Below, piece after piece: positions 1 through 9,519 of a stretch of 24,698 nucleotides of DNA (the stretch's first letter is position 1; each line of letters begins with the position of its first letter). Under the pieces are notes generated by a model. That model made no database searches. It was not told where the DNA came from and was given only the letters and a program-made list of their open reading frames with translations. The translations under genes and the position numbers were made by a program. The stretch is from Chara braunii (lineage: Eukaryota; Streptophyta; Charophyceae; Charales; Characeae), in the NCBI GenBank assembly GCA_003427395.1, contig BFEA01000009.1, positions 7,736,269 to 7,760,966 on the forward strand, given 5' to 3'.

Positions 1-260
1 CTCTCAGGTTGTCTGTGTGTGTTTTTTCCACAAAAAAAAAGCATGACTGTGTCAGACTGTTTTGCCAGACTTTTCAACAACTCGTCAGAAGGTTGAAGCA
101 CGACAGTCTGCCCCGGATGCTTTTGATCAATGGGTAAGGAGTATTAAGGACTCATCATGTCGCTCAGACTTAGAGATGCCCCTGTGTGCTTTTGCGGGTG
201 GCTGCTTTCTTCAGAAAGGAGAAACGACCCGCGACAAGAAAGCACAAGTCCGTAAGGAAA

Positions 261-311
261 CGGGGGCCGGGGGGGGCCGGGGGGGGTCGGGGGGGGTCGA
301 GGGGGGGGAGG
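261..311 (+). repeat. G-run tandem array (10-bp period)
   Basis: About four units of a 10-bp repeat, GGGGGGCCGG or GGGGGGTCGG, followed by an 8-G run. The plus strand has at least four G-runs separated by 2-3 bases, which matches the general G-quadruplex pattern. The regular period indicates slippage or tandem duplication. Confidence 0.8.
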
Positions 312-702
312 AGAATTGGAGCTTTTCCACATGATCTCCTACAGCCCGCTGATCTTTTCCACCTTTTCCCAGTGCACATCAGATGCAATGCTATGATATC
401 TGGGCTTGTAGGCTTCGTAGCACTGTGCTCAGAATTTAGTAATTGCCATCGAGTCAAAGATTATTGGTTAGCAAATGGTGTCAAGGAAGGAAAGGTGTTG
501 GTTCCGAAGGCTAGCCAGCTTAAGGAGAGCAGCGAGGTGCCGGCAGTGGCAGGCGAATGTGGGGTGACTGAGGGCTGTGGTACCCTGTCCCCTCTGGGTG
601 CACGGGCCAGAGGGGTGGACTCACTGCACCCTTGTCAACGTTGGTGACATGTCTCAGCTCCGGCCTGGGTGCTGCTTTGCCATTTTAGACAGAGTAGCAA
701 TG

Positions 703-750
703 TTTAGCACACCAGCTGTTGGGCGCTTTTAGCACACCAGCTGATGGGCG
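703..750 (+). repeat. Two-copy tandem duplication, ~24 bp
   Basis: TTTAGCACACCAGCTGTTGG is followed almost at once by TTTAGCACACCAGCTGATGG. The copies differ by about one base in 23, so the duplication is fairly recent. No function is apparent. Confidence 0.85.
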
Positions 751-866
751 TGTGCAAAGATAGAGTGGGTGGAAAGTGTCTTTGGAACGCTGTGTTCTTT
801 CAGGGACGCTGGGCCCGATTCCCAGCTCGTGCTGCTCCCCACAAACAAGACTGGAGCCATCACCTA

Positions 867-926
867 ATGTCACCCCTACAACAGGCGTGAGGTGTTATGT
901 CCCCCCTACAACAGGCGTGAGGTGTT
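867..926 (+). repeat. Two-copy tandem duplication, 30 bp
   Basis: Two adjacent 30-bp units share CCCCTACAACAGGCGTGAGG and then TGTTAT. They differ at about one position, and the period is exactly 30. Apparent reading frames through it simply repeat a short peptide. Confidence 0.9.
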
Positions 927-990
927 ATCCGTGTCTGCTCTAGGTGTGCCCTGGTTGACGTTTTGTGACAAAAAGAAAAAGAAAAAAGAT

Positions 991-1262
991 TTAACCACCA
1001 GTACGTGTACCAGCCATTTTTCAGAGTCGCGGCGTGCATGCAGCCATGACTCTTGGGAAGTACTGGGCTGCAGTTTCGCTGGACATCCATCCAGGCAAGT
1101 CTCGCTGGATATCCATGCAGGCACGCCTCGCTGGATATCCATCCACGCAAAGTGGTGATCGCATGCAATCCGTTTTCCCTTGATGGAGTGACATCCAGCG
1201 ACACGGCACCCTGGTGCAGCCGCGACTCTGGAAAATCGCTGGGAAACGTCCTTGTGGTCTAA
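991..1262. mobile_element. Fold-back (inverted-repeat) element, candidate MITE
   Basis: The ends form an imperfect inverted repeat of about 43 bp. The left arm (991-1032) and the reverse complement of the right arm (1220-1262) share CCAC, ACGT and TTCAGAGTCGCGG / TCCAGAGTCGCGG, roughly 75-80% alike by eye. Inside, a CGCTGGATATCCA-type unit occurs three times on the plus strand and once inverted (CATCCAGCG near 1192-1200), so the middle can also fold. The outermost bases are TTAA on the left and CTAA on the right. I found no convincing target-site duplication, so the class is open: it may be a MITE, or a locally duplicated and inverted sequence. Confidence 0.5.
1076..1153 (+). repeat. Three-copy 26-bp tandem repeat inside the fold-back element
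   Basis: Three units begin at 1076, 1102 and 1128, each starting TCGCTGGAYATCCATSCA. Two contain the six-base palindrome GATATC. The unit is about two and a half turns of DNA long. It lies in the centre of the inverted-repeat element and accounts for the repeated peptide in overlapping minus-strand frames. Confidence 0.9.
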
Positions 1263-2277
1263 CGTCGTAATTACATTTGGATTTTCATGGATGCATCGGA
1301 TACAGCCTGTCATCAGTGTATTTGAGATCAACTACATTTATGAATCAGTGGAAAAAGTCATTGCGAGAGTATGCCCTGAGACTATTGAGTTCAACATAAG
1401 TTCAGTCCGACGACCACATATGGAGGACAACCACCCCAGCTGCTGCCCTGCTGTGCTTTTTGGGTGTGCTCTATGTTCATGTCAGTTTATCATTGGGAAG
1501 GACTTAGCGTGCAAATTTTCGGCCTTGCATTTGTGACGGCGCCTCTATCCTTCGATCACTTCACAAATTGACTATGTGTGGAGATACTGGGTGCCCGCCT
1601 TTGATGCCCCTCCCCTCTCCCCCCTCCCTTCACCCCCAACCGCACTTACAGCTCTGCACTTGTGTTGTGGTCACTGGTCAGTGTGAAGGTAATGGTGTGG
1701 CATTTTGGTCAGCAGCGGCCAAGGATGCATTTACATGCAAACAAAGATCTTCGCACACACTCTCATCCGACTGACCGACCGACCAACCCATTATGGTTCC
1801 CGACTGGGTGACCAACCCACCCGGTAAGTATTGAAAAATTGTTTTGGAAGTGTGTGGGCTCATAGTGAGTGAGCGGCCGGATCTTTGGACGAACCACAAT
1901 CTTTTGATATTGTAGCTATATGCTATAGCTATAGGGCATCCCAAACCAAGCGCCTTGGCAAACACATCATTTTGGAAACGATGTGTGTGTAAGGTAGAAA
2001 CCGGATGCGGTGAAGTGAGTTTGGGAGTTCTCAACCAGGCAACTCGGGGATCTACAGAAGACGCTTCTACCAGGTGTCACGTTGGAAGTCAGTTCTTCGC
2101 TGCAATTGTTCTGTGTGGGAGCCTAAATGGAAAAGGGTGATATGACCTTCAGAAGTCCGTCCGAAGGCCCAATGTGATGATCCATGACCCGTACCGAACT
2201 AAAAATCGTACCCTTGGTCAAAACCTGTTACAGGGCCAAAATTTTCATCCGAATTTCTCTTTGCAGATCATCTTAGC
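1263..2277. other. Non-genic stretch
   Basis: No gene, RNA or mobile element was recognised. It contains a pyrimidine-rich patch near 1605-1640, GACC/GACY tetramer repeats near 1772-1790, and a perfect 12-bp palindrome CTATAGCTATAG at 1923-1934. Reading frames are short, overlap on both strands and match nothing I know. Confidence 0.55.
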
Positions 2278-2402
2278 CAGGGTTGTCCAGCCCTGACCCC
2301 GGGGCCGCGGCAGGGGCCGGGTTGTCAGGGGTTGGCCACCCCAAACCCTGGGTCTGGATCCTCCCCCCCCGCGCCCCCCCCCCAAAAAAAAAAAAAAAAA
2401 AA
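2278..2402 (+). mobile_element. Orphan hAT-like transposon terminus
   Basis: Begins CAGGGTTGTCCAGCCCTGAC, the same start type as the termini of the nested elements at 8.9-11.4 kb (CAGGGTTGTCAGG, CAGGGTCATC, CAAGGTTGCC). A GC-rich arm, a C-run and then a 19-base A-run follow, which is the arm-then-A/T-rich-interior layout of that family. I found no matching right end and no 8-bp duplication of the left flank (ATCTTAGC), so this is probably a broken or chimeric copy. The match rests on termini and layout only. Confidence 0.35.
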
Positions 2403-2483
2403 GGTGGGGGGTGCGCAATGACAGCCTGCACCCTGTGGCTGAAAAAGCCACACTTGCATTTTTACCCCGCCTGGGATCCCCCT

Positions 2484-2680
2484 GGGGGGCGTACCCCCCG
2501 CTTGTAAGACCGGAGTGGCCCTCGGCACGGGGGCGGGGGTTGGGCCGACGGGGGACAGGGGTGGGGGCGGGGGTGGGGCCCGGGACAGGGTTTCAGGGAC
2601 CCTTGGGGTTGGGGGTCGAGGTAGGTGTGGAGGTGGGCGCCGGGGTGGCGGCATGGGTGGGCACGGGGTTCAAGGGCCTG
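2484..2680 (+). repeat. G-rich tracts with a C6/G6 hairpin
   Basis: Starts with a GGGGGG-CGTA-CCCCCC hairpin (2484-2499). After a short gap, a strongly G-skewed stretch (about 2525-2665) carries many runs of 4-5 G's separated by 1-5 bases. This is G-quadruplex-prone on the plus strand. Translations of it are glycine-rich on one strand and proline-rich on the other, so the overlapping frames are compositional artefacts. Confidence 0.7.
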
Positions 2681-2703
2681 AGAGACTTGAAAGGGTCTGT
2701 ATG

Positions 2704-2886
2704 TGATGTCACATCAACTGATCCGGAACCTTCATTGCTGTTTTCCCAAAAGTTTGAAATGGGTTTGGGCGTGATGTCGTATCGACCGGTCCAAACGCTT
2801 TGCTATCGTTTGCTTGAAATAGTTTGAATGTGCCCGAACATGATGTCGTAACGATTGATCCGGGCGCTTTGCTAAGTTAGTCGGTT
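2704..2886 (+). repeat. Diverged ~68-bp tandem repeat, about 2.6 copies
   Basis: Units start at TGATGTC at 2704, 2772 and 2841 (spacings 68 and 69). Shared features are TGATGTCRYA, then a GATCCGG or GGTCC block, GCTTTGCTA in copies two and three, and AGTTTGAAAT / AGTTTGAATG before the next unit. Identity is moderate, so the array is old. Confidence 0.7.
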
Positions 2887-3055
2887 TGCTTGTTGATGAA
2901 AGTTAGACTTATCTCCTTGTGGGAATAGTCCAGGCAAGTGTGTTTGATAGTCTGCATGTGTCTGACTAAGAACAATTTTGGAAAAGTTAGAATTTATTTA
3001 ATTCAGAAACAAGACACCCTTTATGGAAAAAGGTCTCCACATATTAATGCAAAGA

Positions 3056-3335
3056 CTAGGCTACCAGAGTGGCCCGGGGTCACTTGCCCGGCCGGGCCAA
3101 AACAAATAAAAATAAGAATAATAATAATAAATATTTTAAAATTTATTTTTTATTCTAAATTTGGTAACGAATTTCGATGTGACCCTGAGGCAAAAGTTGT
3201 TCAGTTTATTTTTTTGAATAGCATAGTTTTGTTTTCGATTTTTTTAATTTTTTTGTATTTTTTTTTGCTGGGACCTTCACTGGTCCTTGCACGGGCTGGC
3301 CACCTGGGACCCGGCCGGCCCAACTGGTAGCCTAG
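3056..3335 (+). mobile_element. Complete 280-bp MITE with perfect 8-bp target-site duplication
   Basis: Perfect 12-bp terminal inverted repeats CTAGGCTACCAG (3056-3067) and CTGGTAGCCTAG (3324-3335) are flanked directly by identical TGCAAAGA copies at 3048-3055 and 3336-3343. An 8-bp duplication is the known signature of the hAT superfamily. Just inside each end are GC-rich, partly palindromic GGCCCGG / CCGGCCGG blocks. The middle is AT-rich. The segment at 3157-3204 (AATTTGGTAACGAATTTCGA and onward) resembles 10062-10110 in a nested element further along (AATTTGGTAAGGAATTTGGA), so the families look related. No coding sequence: it would need a transposase supplied elsewhere. The superfamily is inferred; the element boundaries are seen directly. 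Confidence 0.85.
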
Positions 3336-3579
3336 TGCAAAGATACATTTTGATTAATGTACCTTTGATTTTTATACTTTATTTGATTTATGTTTGGGCA
3401 TCCTGTCTTTTCGTTCGCCTACTTGTCATGTCAGTCTGATAGCTTAGTTTGTTAGTGTTTGCCTTGTGCTTGAGCGATTGGCACGTAGTCATTTTATTTT
3501 TGGTTTAGCATTGTCTTTTTGTGCATGCTTGCTTTGGTCACATCTTGACTAACTTTTGAGTTAGTAGGAATTTTAGGAG

Positions 3580-3880
3580 TTTCCTTCCCTATAGGAGATG
3601 TTGTCGAAATTTCTGCTAGAGTAGTAGAGTTAGTCAAAGTCTTAAAAAGTCGTTTGGGTTAGAGTTAGTTCAATCTTTAGAGTTTGTAGAAATTCTGAAA
3701 GTCTCCCTTGCTAAGGGAAGTGCTAGTGAAATATCTACTAAAAGTCTTAAACAAAATAATTAGCTTATTTCCAGATAGACTTTGAGTTATACGTTTTTTC
3801 TTTAGATTATGTTTAGTAGTATAGTATATTTTCCGCGAGTGCACTTCCTTAGGGGAGGTGTTGCCCAAATGTTTCTAATT
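3580..3880 (+). repeat. Three degenerate direct repeats, ~120-140 bp apart
   Basis: Similar blocks occur at about 3580-3620, 3700-3740 and 3841-3880. Each has a CTTCCCTATAGGAG-like or CTTCCTTAGGGGAG-like core followed by GTTGTCGAAATTTCT or a close variant. AAAGTCTTAAA follows the first two. They are too diverged for firm boundaries, and no function is apparent. Confidence 0.45.
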
Positions 3881-4854
3881 TTTATATCGTTACTGGGTAT
3901 CACCGTTAGGTCATTCAGAATACAATACGGAGTTGATCTCCGTTAACTCGATAGGTGGTGTCTGCTTGTTTCTTTGGCACAGGGCATCTTTACCGAGGAA
4001 TACTTCCAGACTTCTTGAACTTCATCAACTTCATCTATCTATCAATTGATACCATGTTGGTTTGCGACTCAACTTCCACAAAATCATGTATCTAAAACCT
4101 AAAAACTTAGCCTTGTGGGATTGGGGGTTTCCTTCGGATTTTATTCGGTTTATTTAAAAAGGGGTCATTCAAACGGATTGACTGTCATTCAAGGGGGGAA
4201 ACAAACAACGTTTAAGGTTTTTGTGTAACTTAAGCCGCTGTTGCACGGCTCTAGCCTTGCTGAAAAGAAAACTCGTCGCCTACAAAAATTTCGAAGGTCC
4301 GGCGCCGTAGATAAACTGAATTAGCGGTGGGCGGCCTCTGAAAAGGGCTCGTGACCGATAGTTGGATGTACTAGTGGCTTCAAAGGACCTGATATACAGA
4401 TAATGGTGAGGTTGACCCTATTCAATGTATTGTGATGTAGTTTCGTCTGCATGTATGTATGTGTTATGCAATTTAGTTGTTAAAGGCTTGATGCGATCTC
4501 TGATGTTTTTGTTGGATGCCAGTTGCGTGCAATGGACCAGCTACATGTAGAGACGGTGAGAAAAATAACCTGATGCCGCACGATCCTAATCTGATTTATT
4601 CTCTATATTTCTACACCCCTTCCGTCTATATCTACCTTGGACCATGAGAGGATTGTTATGATCCTACTTGTTTGTTTGTCTAATTGGGCGTTGGTCTTGA
4701 ACGTGGAATTGGAGGTCCTTGTCCATGCCATTTCAGATTTTTGTTCAACACAAAATAGTTCCCCCTATATACTGGACACTTACGCCTTGCCCATCACCAC
4801 GCTCTGCCTAAAGGTCGGAGACGCCACAAGGGGACTAATCCCTTCAACTGTTTT

Positions 4855-4884
4855 ATATCGTGAAGGAGACTTTCTTCACGATAT
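4855..4884. other. Perfect 11-bp stem-loop followed by T-run
   Basis: ATATCGTGAAG (4855-4865), an 8-base loop GAGACTTT, then CTTCACGATAT (4874-4884), followed by a run of T's. The stem has no mismatch. In bacteria this shape would suggest an intrinsic terminator; here the surroundings are eukaryotic and no transcript is evident, so it is recorded as a structural palindrome. Confidence 0.8.
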
Positions 4885-6676
4885 TTTTTGTTCGACACTT
4901 GAGTGACGTGTATAACCCTGAAACCCACGAAAGGGCACGTGATTATGGATAACGCCGAAGCATTGTCATGATGATTGAATCAGTGAGAACTACGCATGGT
5001 TGAATGTTGTGGCCTCCTTCAAGCGCGCTTTCATCTTACGTACTTTTGCGTGGGCGACACCTTGACGTTTGTGGACACGCCGAGTTATGGGTTGGAATGT
5101 TTGCGAAAGGACTAGGCATAGAGAGTCATGCTTGAAGATTCTAATTGTGAAAGTGAGACACGTGGTAGTTTTAATATCCTAGTTGACCGATGAAGGGCCA
5201 CACTTGGAAGATCATTGCCCGAAGCATAGGTTCGCATGTCGGTTCGATCAATCGTGACCACTCATACCCTTTATGCTACAACTTACGAGAAAATGACCTC
5301 GGCTAGTCCACCTCGGTTAGTTGTACCTCGTGGGACCCTATCCTGTGGTAGGAACTCAGAGAAATATAGTCGACGCACTCGGTCGGAGCGGCGAAACTCC
5401 CAACCTGTATGTGACGTGCCGAATCGTACATGACGCGGCCGGGAAGGTCCCCATTTGCGGGGGGCGTGTGCTCGACAGTGACTAATAGCCCAAGTTCTTC
5501 ATATTTTTTTACAAGTATAAATTCAAACATTCGAGTTTTAGCGTTTGGTCGGTCGACGCAATTACGCCTAATAAAAAAACACATCATTCAACATAGTGAT
5601 TATAATATTCATAATAAATGAGGGTATACTTAATGTCTGCATTATGCAAAGGATATAATTTTTTATCTGTCAGCATAACTTCAAACTAAAAACCATTCAT
5701 TTGTATATGAGAGCGGTGGACTACACTCTTATTCGTCAGCACAAAAAGTTAAAAATAAATATAGCACACCTGGCGAGCCTAAGGAGTTGTCAAGATTCTC
5801 AAAGGTGTATTTAAAATTTTTATTACATTACTGATCCATGTTTTCTGTTTCACTAGATGTGAATAATATTTATTTATCTATTGCAACATTCATTTTTATC
5901 ACAAAACATCAATTGAAACCAAATGGTATATATACACTTATAGTGGCAACCTTATAAGAATAATATTATTCATGGACAACTAGGATGATCGCACCCAATG
6001 TAAAGATTTCTGCTTAAATTTATTTTCTCACCCTCAAAATTGCACATGATACGACATTCCCCCCTCCACGAACCATTGTTTCATAATGCCCACCACTTCA
6101 CTTAAATGAATGTAATTGTTCTTGATAAACTAGTGAGTTTTCATGGTATTATACTTATCTTAGTATTATTAAACTTAATAGTTTGTATGAAATTCCTTTG
6201 GCGTTATTCTTTTGAACTTGATGCGATATTTAAACCACCACTACCTATAAATAAATTGCGAGAACAATTCGACGCATTTTTTTTATTTTGTCACTTCGCT
6301 AGTTCCCCCCATTATAATACCAGTTTCGCCTAATTTATGATGGCGGGGGTGGTGGTGGTTTAAGCATTAAGGTTAATAGGAAGGTTGTTTAATCTTTATT
6401 AAATGAACTATTGACCATACAAATTATCGACTATCCACAAAAGGTAGATAATTCGTTCATATGTGGAACACTTTTATAATGAAAATAACAAATCAACTAC
6501 TCCTTGTTACACAAAGGAAATAACTTCTAAATGATGTATGATCTTTTTATTTGGCGTCATTTTAACTTATCACGGAATGACTCTTATAATTGATGCATTT
6601 TACCTCAATTTTTTTCGATGACTTTTACGTAGAGCATTTTTTTTGAAATCCGGATAGTGTTTGTGAACAATCATGG

Positions 6677-6702
6677 TTTTTTTTTTTTTTTTTTTTTTTT
6701 TT
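6677..6702 (+). repeat. 26-base poly(T) run
   Basis: An uninterrupted run of 26 T's in AT-rich DNA. It could be the A-tail of a minus-strand retroposon or simple slippage. No retroposon body was recognised beside it. Confidence 0.8.
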
Positions 6703-7426
6703 GTATAATGCAGTAGGCAACATAATGATAAAACGTTAAAGATCTAGTATCATCGTATTGAAGCAAAATTGTAATTACGAGGTTGACATAAAATAAATAT
6801 TAAAGGGACAAATCTCATATGTTCGACGAACAAACTAAAACGAGGATCGTCAAGGTATTCCACAATTGTTTTGTGTATTAGAGCTTAGTTACAAATATTC
6901 CATTACCTTATATACTCAGTTGTATGAATCTCATCATAGTACATATTGATTTTTAGCTCACAACTCTCAACAATTGGTGTGCTTGTACATGCAAATTCGG
7001 TCATTGACTAATTGTTGTTCATATACATAGTTTCGTTTTCTTACCATTTTTGTTCCTCATGCTATCTGTGCACCATATGAGTTCAAGTAATAACAATAAC
7101 GTATAAATTTTGCTTCAAATGGAAGGGTGTGGATTTTAAACCACTCACAGCCTTTACACACTCTGGTGATTGTGATCGGTGCAAATCTCTCATTTTTTTT
7201 TTGTTTTTTTTTGTGAGTGTATTCGAGATGCATAATTGAACATAGTGTGAACATGTGCTCGATATTATAGCCTCCTTACACAAACGTTTATATTTGAAGC
7301 AAGAATCTACGAAGGAAAATGACTAGTAGTGTTGGTTCAGGACCCTAGTAGTCCATGTCGTAAACGATAAGTGTTGGTCCTTGGTTTATGCCCTATGTTT
7401 TTATTTGCGATCGATGGGAAACCTAG

Positions 7427-7954
7427 TTAAAGCGTTAAACACTTTGATTGAGGAGTAGACTTGCAATGATGAAACTCAAAGCAATTCACGAGAGTCTGCA
7501 AAAATGGTGGAGCATGCAGTTGAATTCGATACAATTGACAAAACATTACTAACCCGTGACATATGAAAATAACTTTTTGTAAAAGTGGGATGTACTGTGA
7601 CATATATAAGTGTTGCATAACTATTGTTGGCTCATGTCGTGAGATATTAAAGTGTGTTACAAAAAAATATCGCATCTTTGAATTTCTGCCTACATTTAAG
7701 TAAGAAAGTCGATCATAAATTAAAAGTAAAATAAAATAAAAGAGGTACTGATTATACCGGTATATGCATGTACAAGGGGTGCTTGAAAGTATTGAACTAA
7801 ACAACCAGGGTGTGCAAATGAGCTTGGTATCAAATGGTTTGACGAAGAGCACCGTTGCAATACATTCATATGCTAAATGAAAAAAACTATCAAGTAAAAT
7901 CATCATTAATAATTTTTTTGCTTTGACATTAATTTCGAGTTGGAAAATACACAA
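7427..7954 (-). CDS. Unrecognised 175-codon frame, possibly a chance ORF or a relic
   Basis: An uninterrupted minus-strand frame of 175 codons in AT-rich DNA, where stop codons should come roughly every 13 codons, so its length is unusual. The translation is rich in Phe, Leu, Ile, Tyr, Cys and His, with several hydrophobic stretches (roughly residues 17-37, 71-82 and 125-142). That is also what T-rich DNA gives by default. I recognise no domain, transposase motif or family. No promoter, splice signal or neighbouring gene supports it. It may be a chance frame, the antisense of an old repeat, or a fragment of an element protein. Being real coding sequence is the less likely reading. Confidence 0.15.
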   Translation of the reverse strand: MCIFQLEINVKAKKLLMMILLDSFFHLAYECIATVLFVKPFDTKLICTPWLFSSILSSTPCTCIYRYNQYLFYFILLLIYDRLSYLNVGRNSKMRYFFVTHFNISRHEPTIVMQHLYMSQYIPLLQKVIFICHGLVMFCQLYRIQLHAPPFLQTLVNCFEFHHCKSTPQSKCLTL

Positions 7955-8078
7955 TCTTCAACAAAGAGTAGCGAGACTGTTGCCTCATGCATCCATCGTC
8001 ACATTCTCTTATAAGTCAACTTCAACTTTGTCATAGGGATCTCATCACCCCGCTTGATGATTACCAACATTCTTGCTC

Positions 8079-8181
8079 GTTCGGATGTCAACTACTTTTA
8101 CAAGTTAGCACTTTAGGTTTGTTTGAATGTCAGCAACTTTTATAAGTTAGCATTTTGGGCTTGTTCGGACCTATGTAACTT
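8079..8181 (+). repeat. 42-bp tandem repeat, about 2.5 copies
   Basis: Units start at 8079, 8121 and 8163 with exact 42-bp spacing: GTTCGGATGTCAACTACTTT, then GTTTGAATGTCAGCAACTTT, then a partial GTTCGGACCTATGTAACTT. Each full unit also holds AAGTTAGCA. Moderate divergence suggests an old duplication. Confidence 0.85.
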
Positions 8182-8785
8182 GACGAAGCTTATTGACATT
8201 TTTATTTCATTATGACAATGACATACTCAGAGACCAAAAGGATTGTGGCCCAATTATATTTTGATAACATTGGGCATCAGGAGCATGGACTTCAATTGGG
8301 GTAGGAAAGGAAGGAAAAATTCAGGGAAAACACAAGGAACAAGGAAAATAATGGTTGAAGGATGTACGCTCGCGTTCCTACGTAGGGTTATCTATTGTTC
8401 TGTATACATTGATTCAAAATTCAACAAATATTGAACCAATCAAAGATAAAGAATATGAGTTGAAGCAAAAAAAAAAAAAAAAGGAAGGGTGAAAAATATT
8501 CAAAGGAAGTAGAAAAATAATAAAAAAAGTACAAACATCTGACGAAAGTGGTGTCACAGTGTTTGCGCATTTAAATGGTTAGTACAAGGCCATAACTAGT
8601 TGGCTCAAAATATAGAGAAACAAATAAGAAATATAACAACAAAAAAGTCGTCTAGACATGAAAAATCAATGTAAAAGAGAGCATGCGCAAATTTGATGCA
8701 AACGTGAGAGGTTAGAGTAAAAATTGCATCAAATTCTCAAAATTATTTGGATCATCCTATATGGATGTAAAATTGTTGAAAAACT

Positions 8786-8861
8786 TATTTAACTTTCGGT
8801 AAAACAACCCTTAAAATTTTATTTAACTTTCGGTAAAATTTTTATTTAACTTTCGGTAAAA
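8786..8861 (+). repeat. Three copies of TATTTAACTTTCGGTAAAA
   Basis: The 19-base word TATTTAACTTTCGGTAAAA occurs exactly at 8786, 8820 and 8843 (spacings 34 and 23). AACCCTTAAAA follows copies one and three. It lies just outside the left end of the nested transposon cluster and is not part of the element termini. Confidence 0.9.
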
Positions 8862-8905
8862 TAACCCTTAAAAAAAAACCAACAACTTATATATATACAT
8901 ACAGG

Positions 8906-9519
8906 CAGGGTCACCAGCGCGTACGTACGGAGGGCCCCGACTCGGCCTCCGTACATACGTGCATTCGGGGTCTCGTACAGGGTCCGAACCCGGCGGCGTT
9001 CGTCCCCCGCCAAAAACTTATTTCGGAGCTGAAAAATATATATTTTTTTCTGAATGTTTTTTTTGTGAGTTCTCTATGACGTGAGGTACATGCCTATAAA
9101 TTTTCAAGTCATTTGGCTCAGCCAAATAAGAATTAAAAATCGCCAATGATGGCGTTGTCAAAACGTGCTCCCCCGCATTGTTTATCACTTTTAACTTTTT
9201 GTTTTCACTTTAGTTCGGGGTCTAAACAATTTTATTATTTTTTAAAACTTTTTCAGTGGGTTGTGCATTATGTGAAGTACACATTTGTAAATTTTCAAAG
9301 CATTTAGATATGCCAAAAAAAAAGGAAAAATCGCCAAAGATGGCGGTGTCGAAAACGTGCTCGCTCACTCACTAAATTTAGATTTGTTTTTGATTTTTTT
9401 TTTTTTTTTTTTTTGGGGTCCGCGTTCGGCCCGAACGGTCGAACGCATCCCCAAGGGCTCCCATACGTTCGGGCATTCGGGTTCGGGCGTTTGCCCCGTC
9501 CCGAACGCCGATTACCTTG
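8906..9519 (+). mobile_element. hAT-like MITE copy 1 (614 bp)
   Basis: The left end starts CAGGGTCACCAGCGCGTACG. The right end, read inward on the other strand, starts CAAGGTAATCGGCGTTCGGG; the first 15 bases match at about 10. The left arm carries repeated GTACGTACGG, and the right arm carries repeated CCGAACG / CGTTCGG. The interior is AT-rich with two ~190-bp direct repeats, each containing CGCCAAWGATGGCG (9141 and 9332) followed by AAAACGTGCTC. The flanks are CATACAGG (8898-8905) and CAAACAGG (9520-9527), 7 of 8 identical, which fits an 8-bp target duplication made at the tip of copy 2. No transposase is present. The hAT assignment comes from termini and duplication length. Confidence 0.75.

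Larger units (their letters stand above)
1..990. other. Non-genic left flank
   Basis: No gene is recognised. The longest frames here (about 90-150 codons at 62-334, 170-457 and 186-647) overlap on both strands and all cross the G-run array near 261-311, so they read as chance frames in GC-rich DNA. The stretch holds that array and two short tandem duplications, listed separately. No splice-site or domain pattern was convincing, but small exons cannot be excluded by eye. Confidence 0.6.
3881..8078. other. AT-rich stretch without a recognised gene
   Basis: Apart from the hairpin (4855-4884), T-run (6677-6702) and long frame (7427-7954) listed separately, I see nothing gene-like. The part from about 4200 to 5480 is somewhat richer in GC. 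It has frames of 60-90 codons (for example 4637-4906 and 5236-5433) with no family resemblance and no consistent coding strand. It could be decayed transposon sequence, which I could not establish. Confidence 0.5.

Noticed and set aside
62-647. Overlapping frames of 90-153 codons on both strands
   Set aside because: All pass through the G-run array, overlap each other in different phases and show no domain or splice context.
1923-1934. Perfect palindrome CTATAGCTATAG
   Set aside because: Short and TA-rich; expected by chance in DNA of this length and without supporting context.
2278-2351. A 74-bp mini-element from CAGGGTTGTCC to CCAAACCCTG
   Set aside because: The ends look opposed, but the flanks ATCTTAGC and GGTCTGGA do not match, so there is no duplication.
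2283-2827. Glycine-rich and proline-rich frames
   Set aside because: They are the direct product of G-runs and their complement; composition explains them fully.
4048-4055. TGGTATCA on the minus strand as an LTR primer-binding site
   Set aside because: Only 8 bases match the start of the initiator-Met site, and no LTR pair or polypurine tract was found around it.
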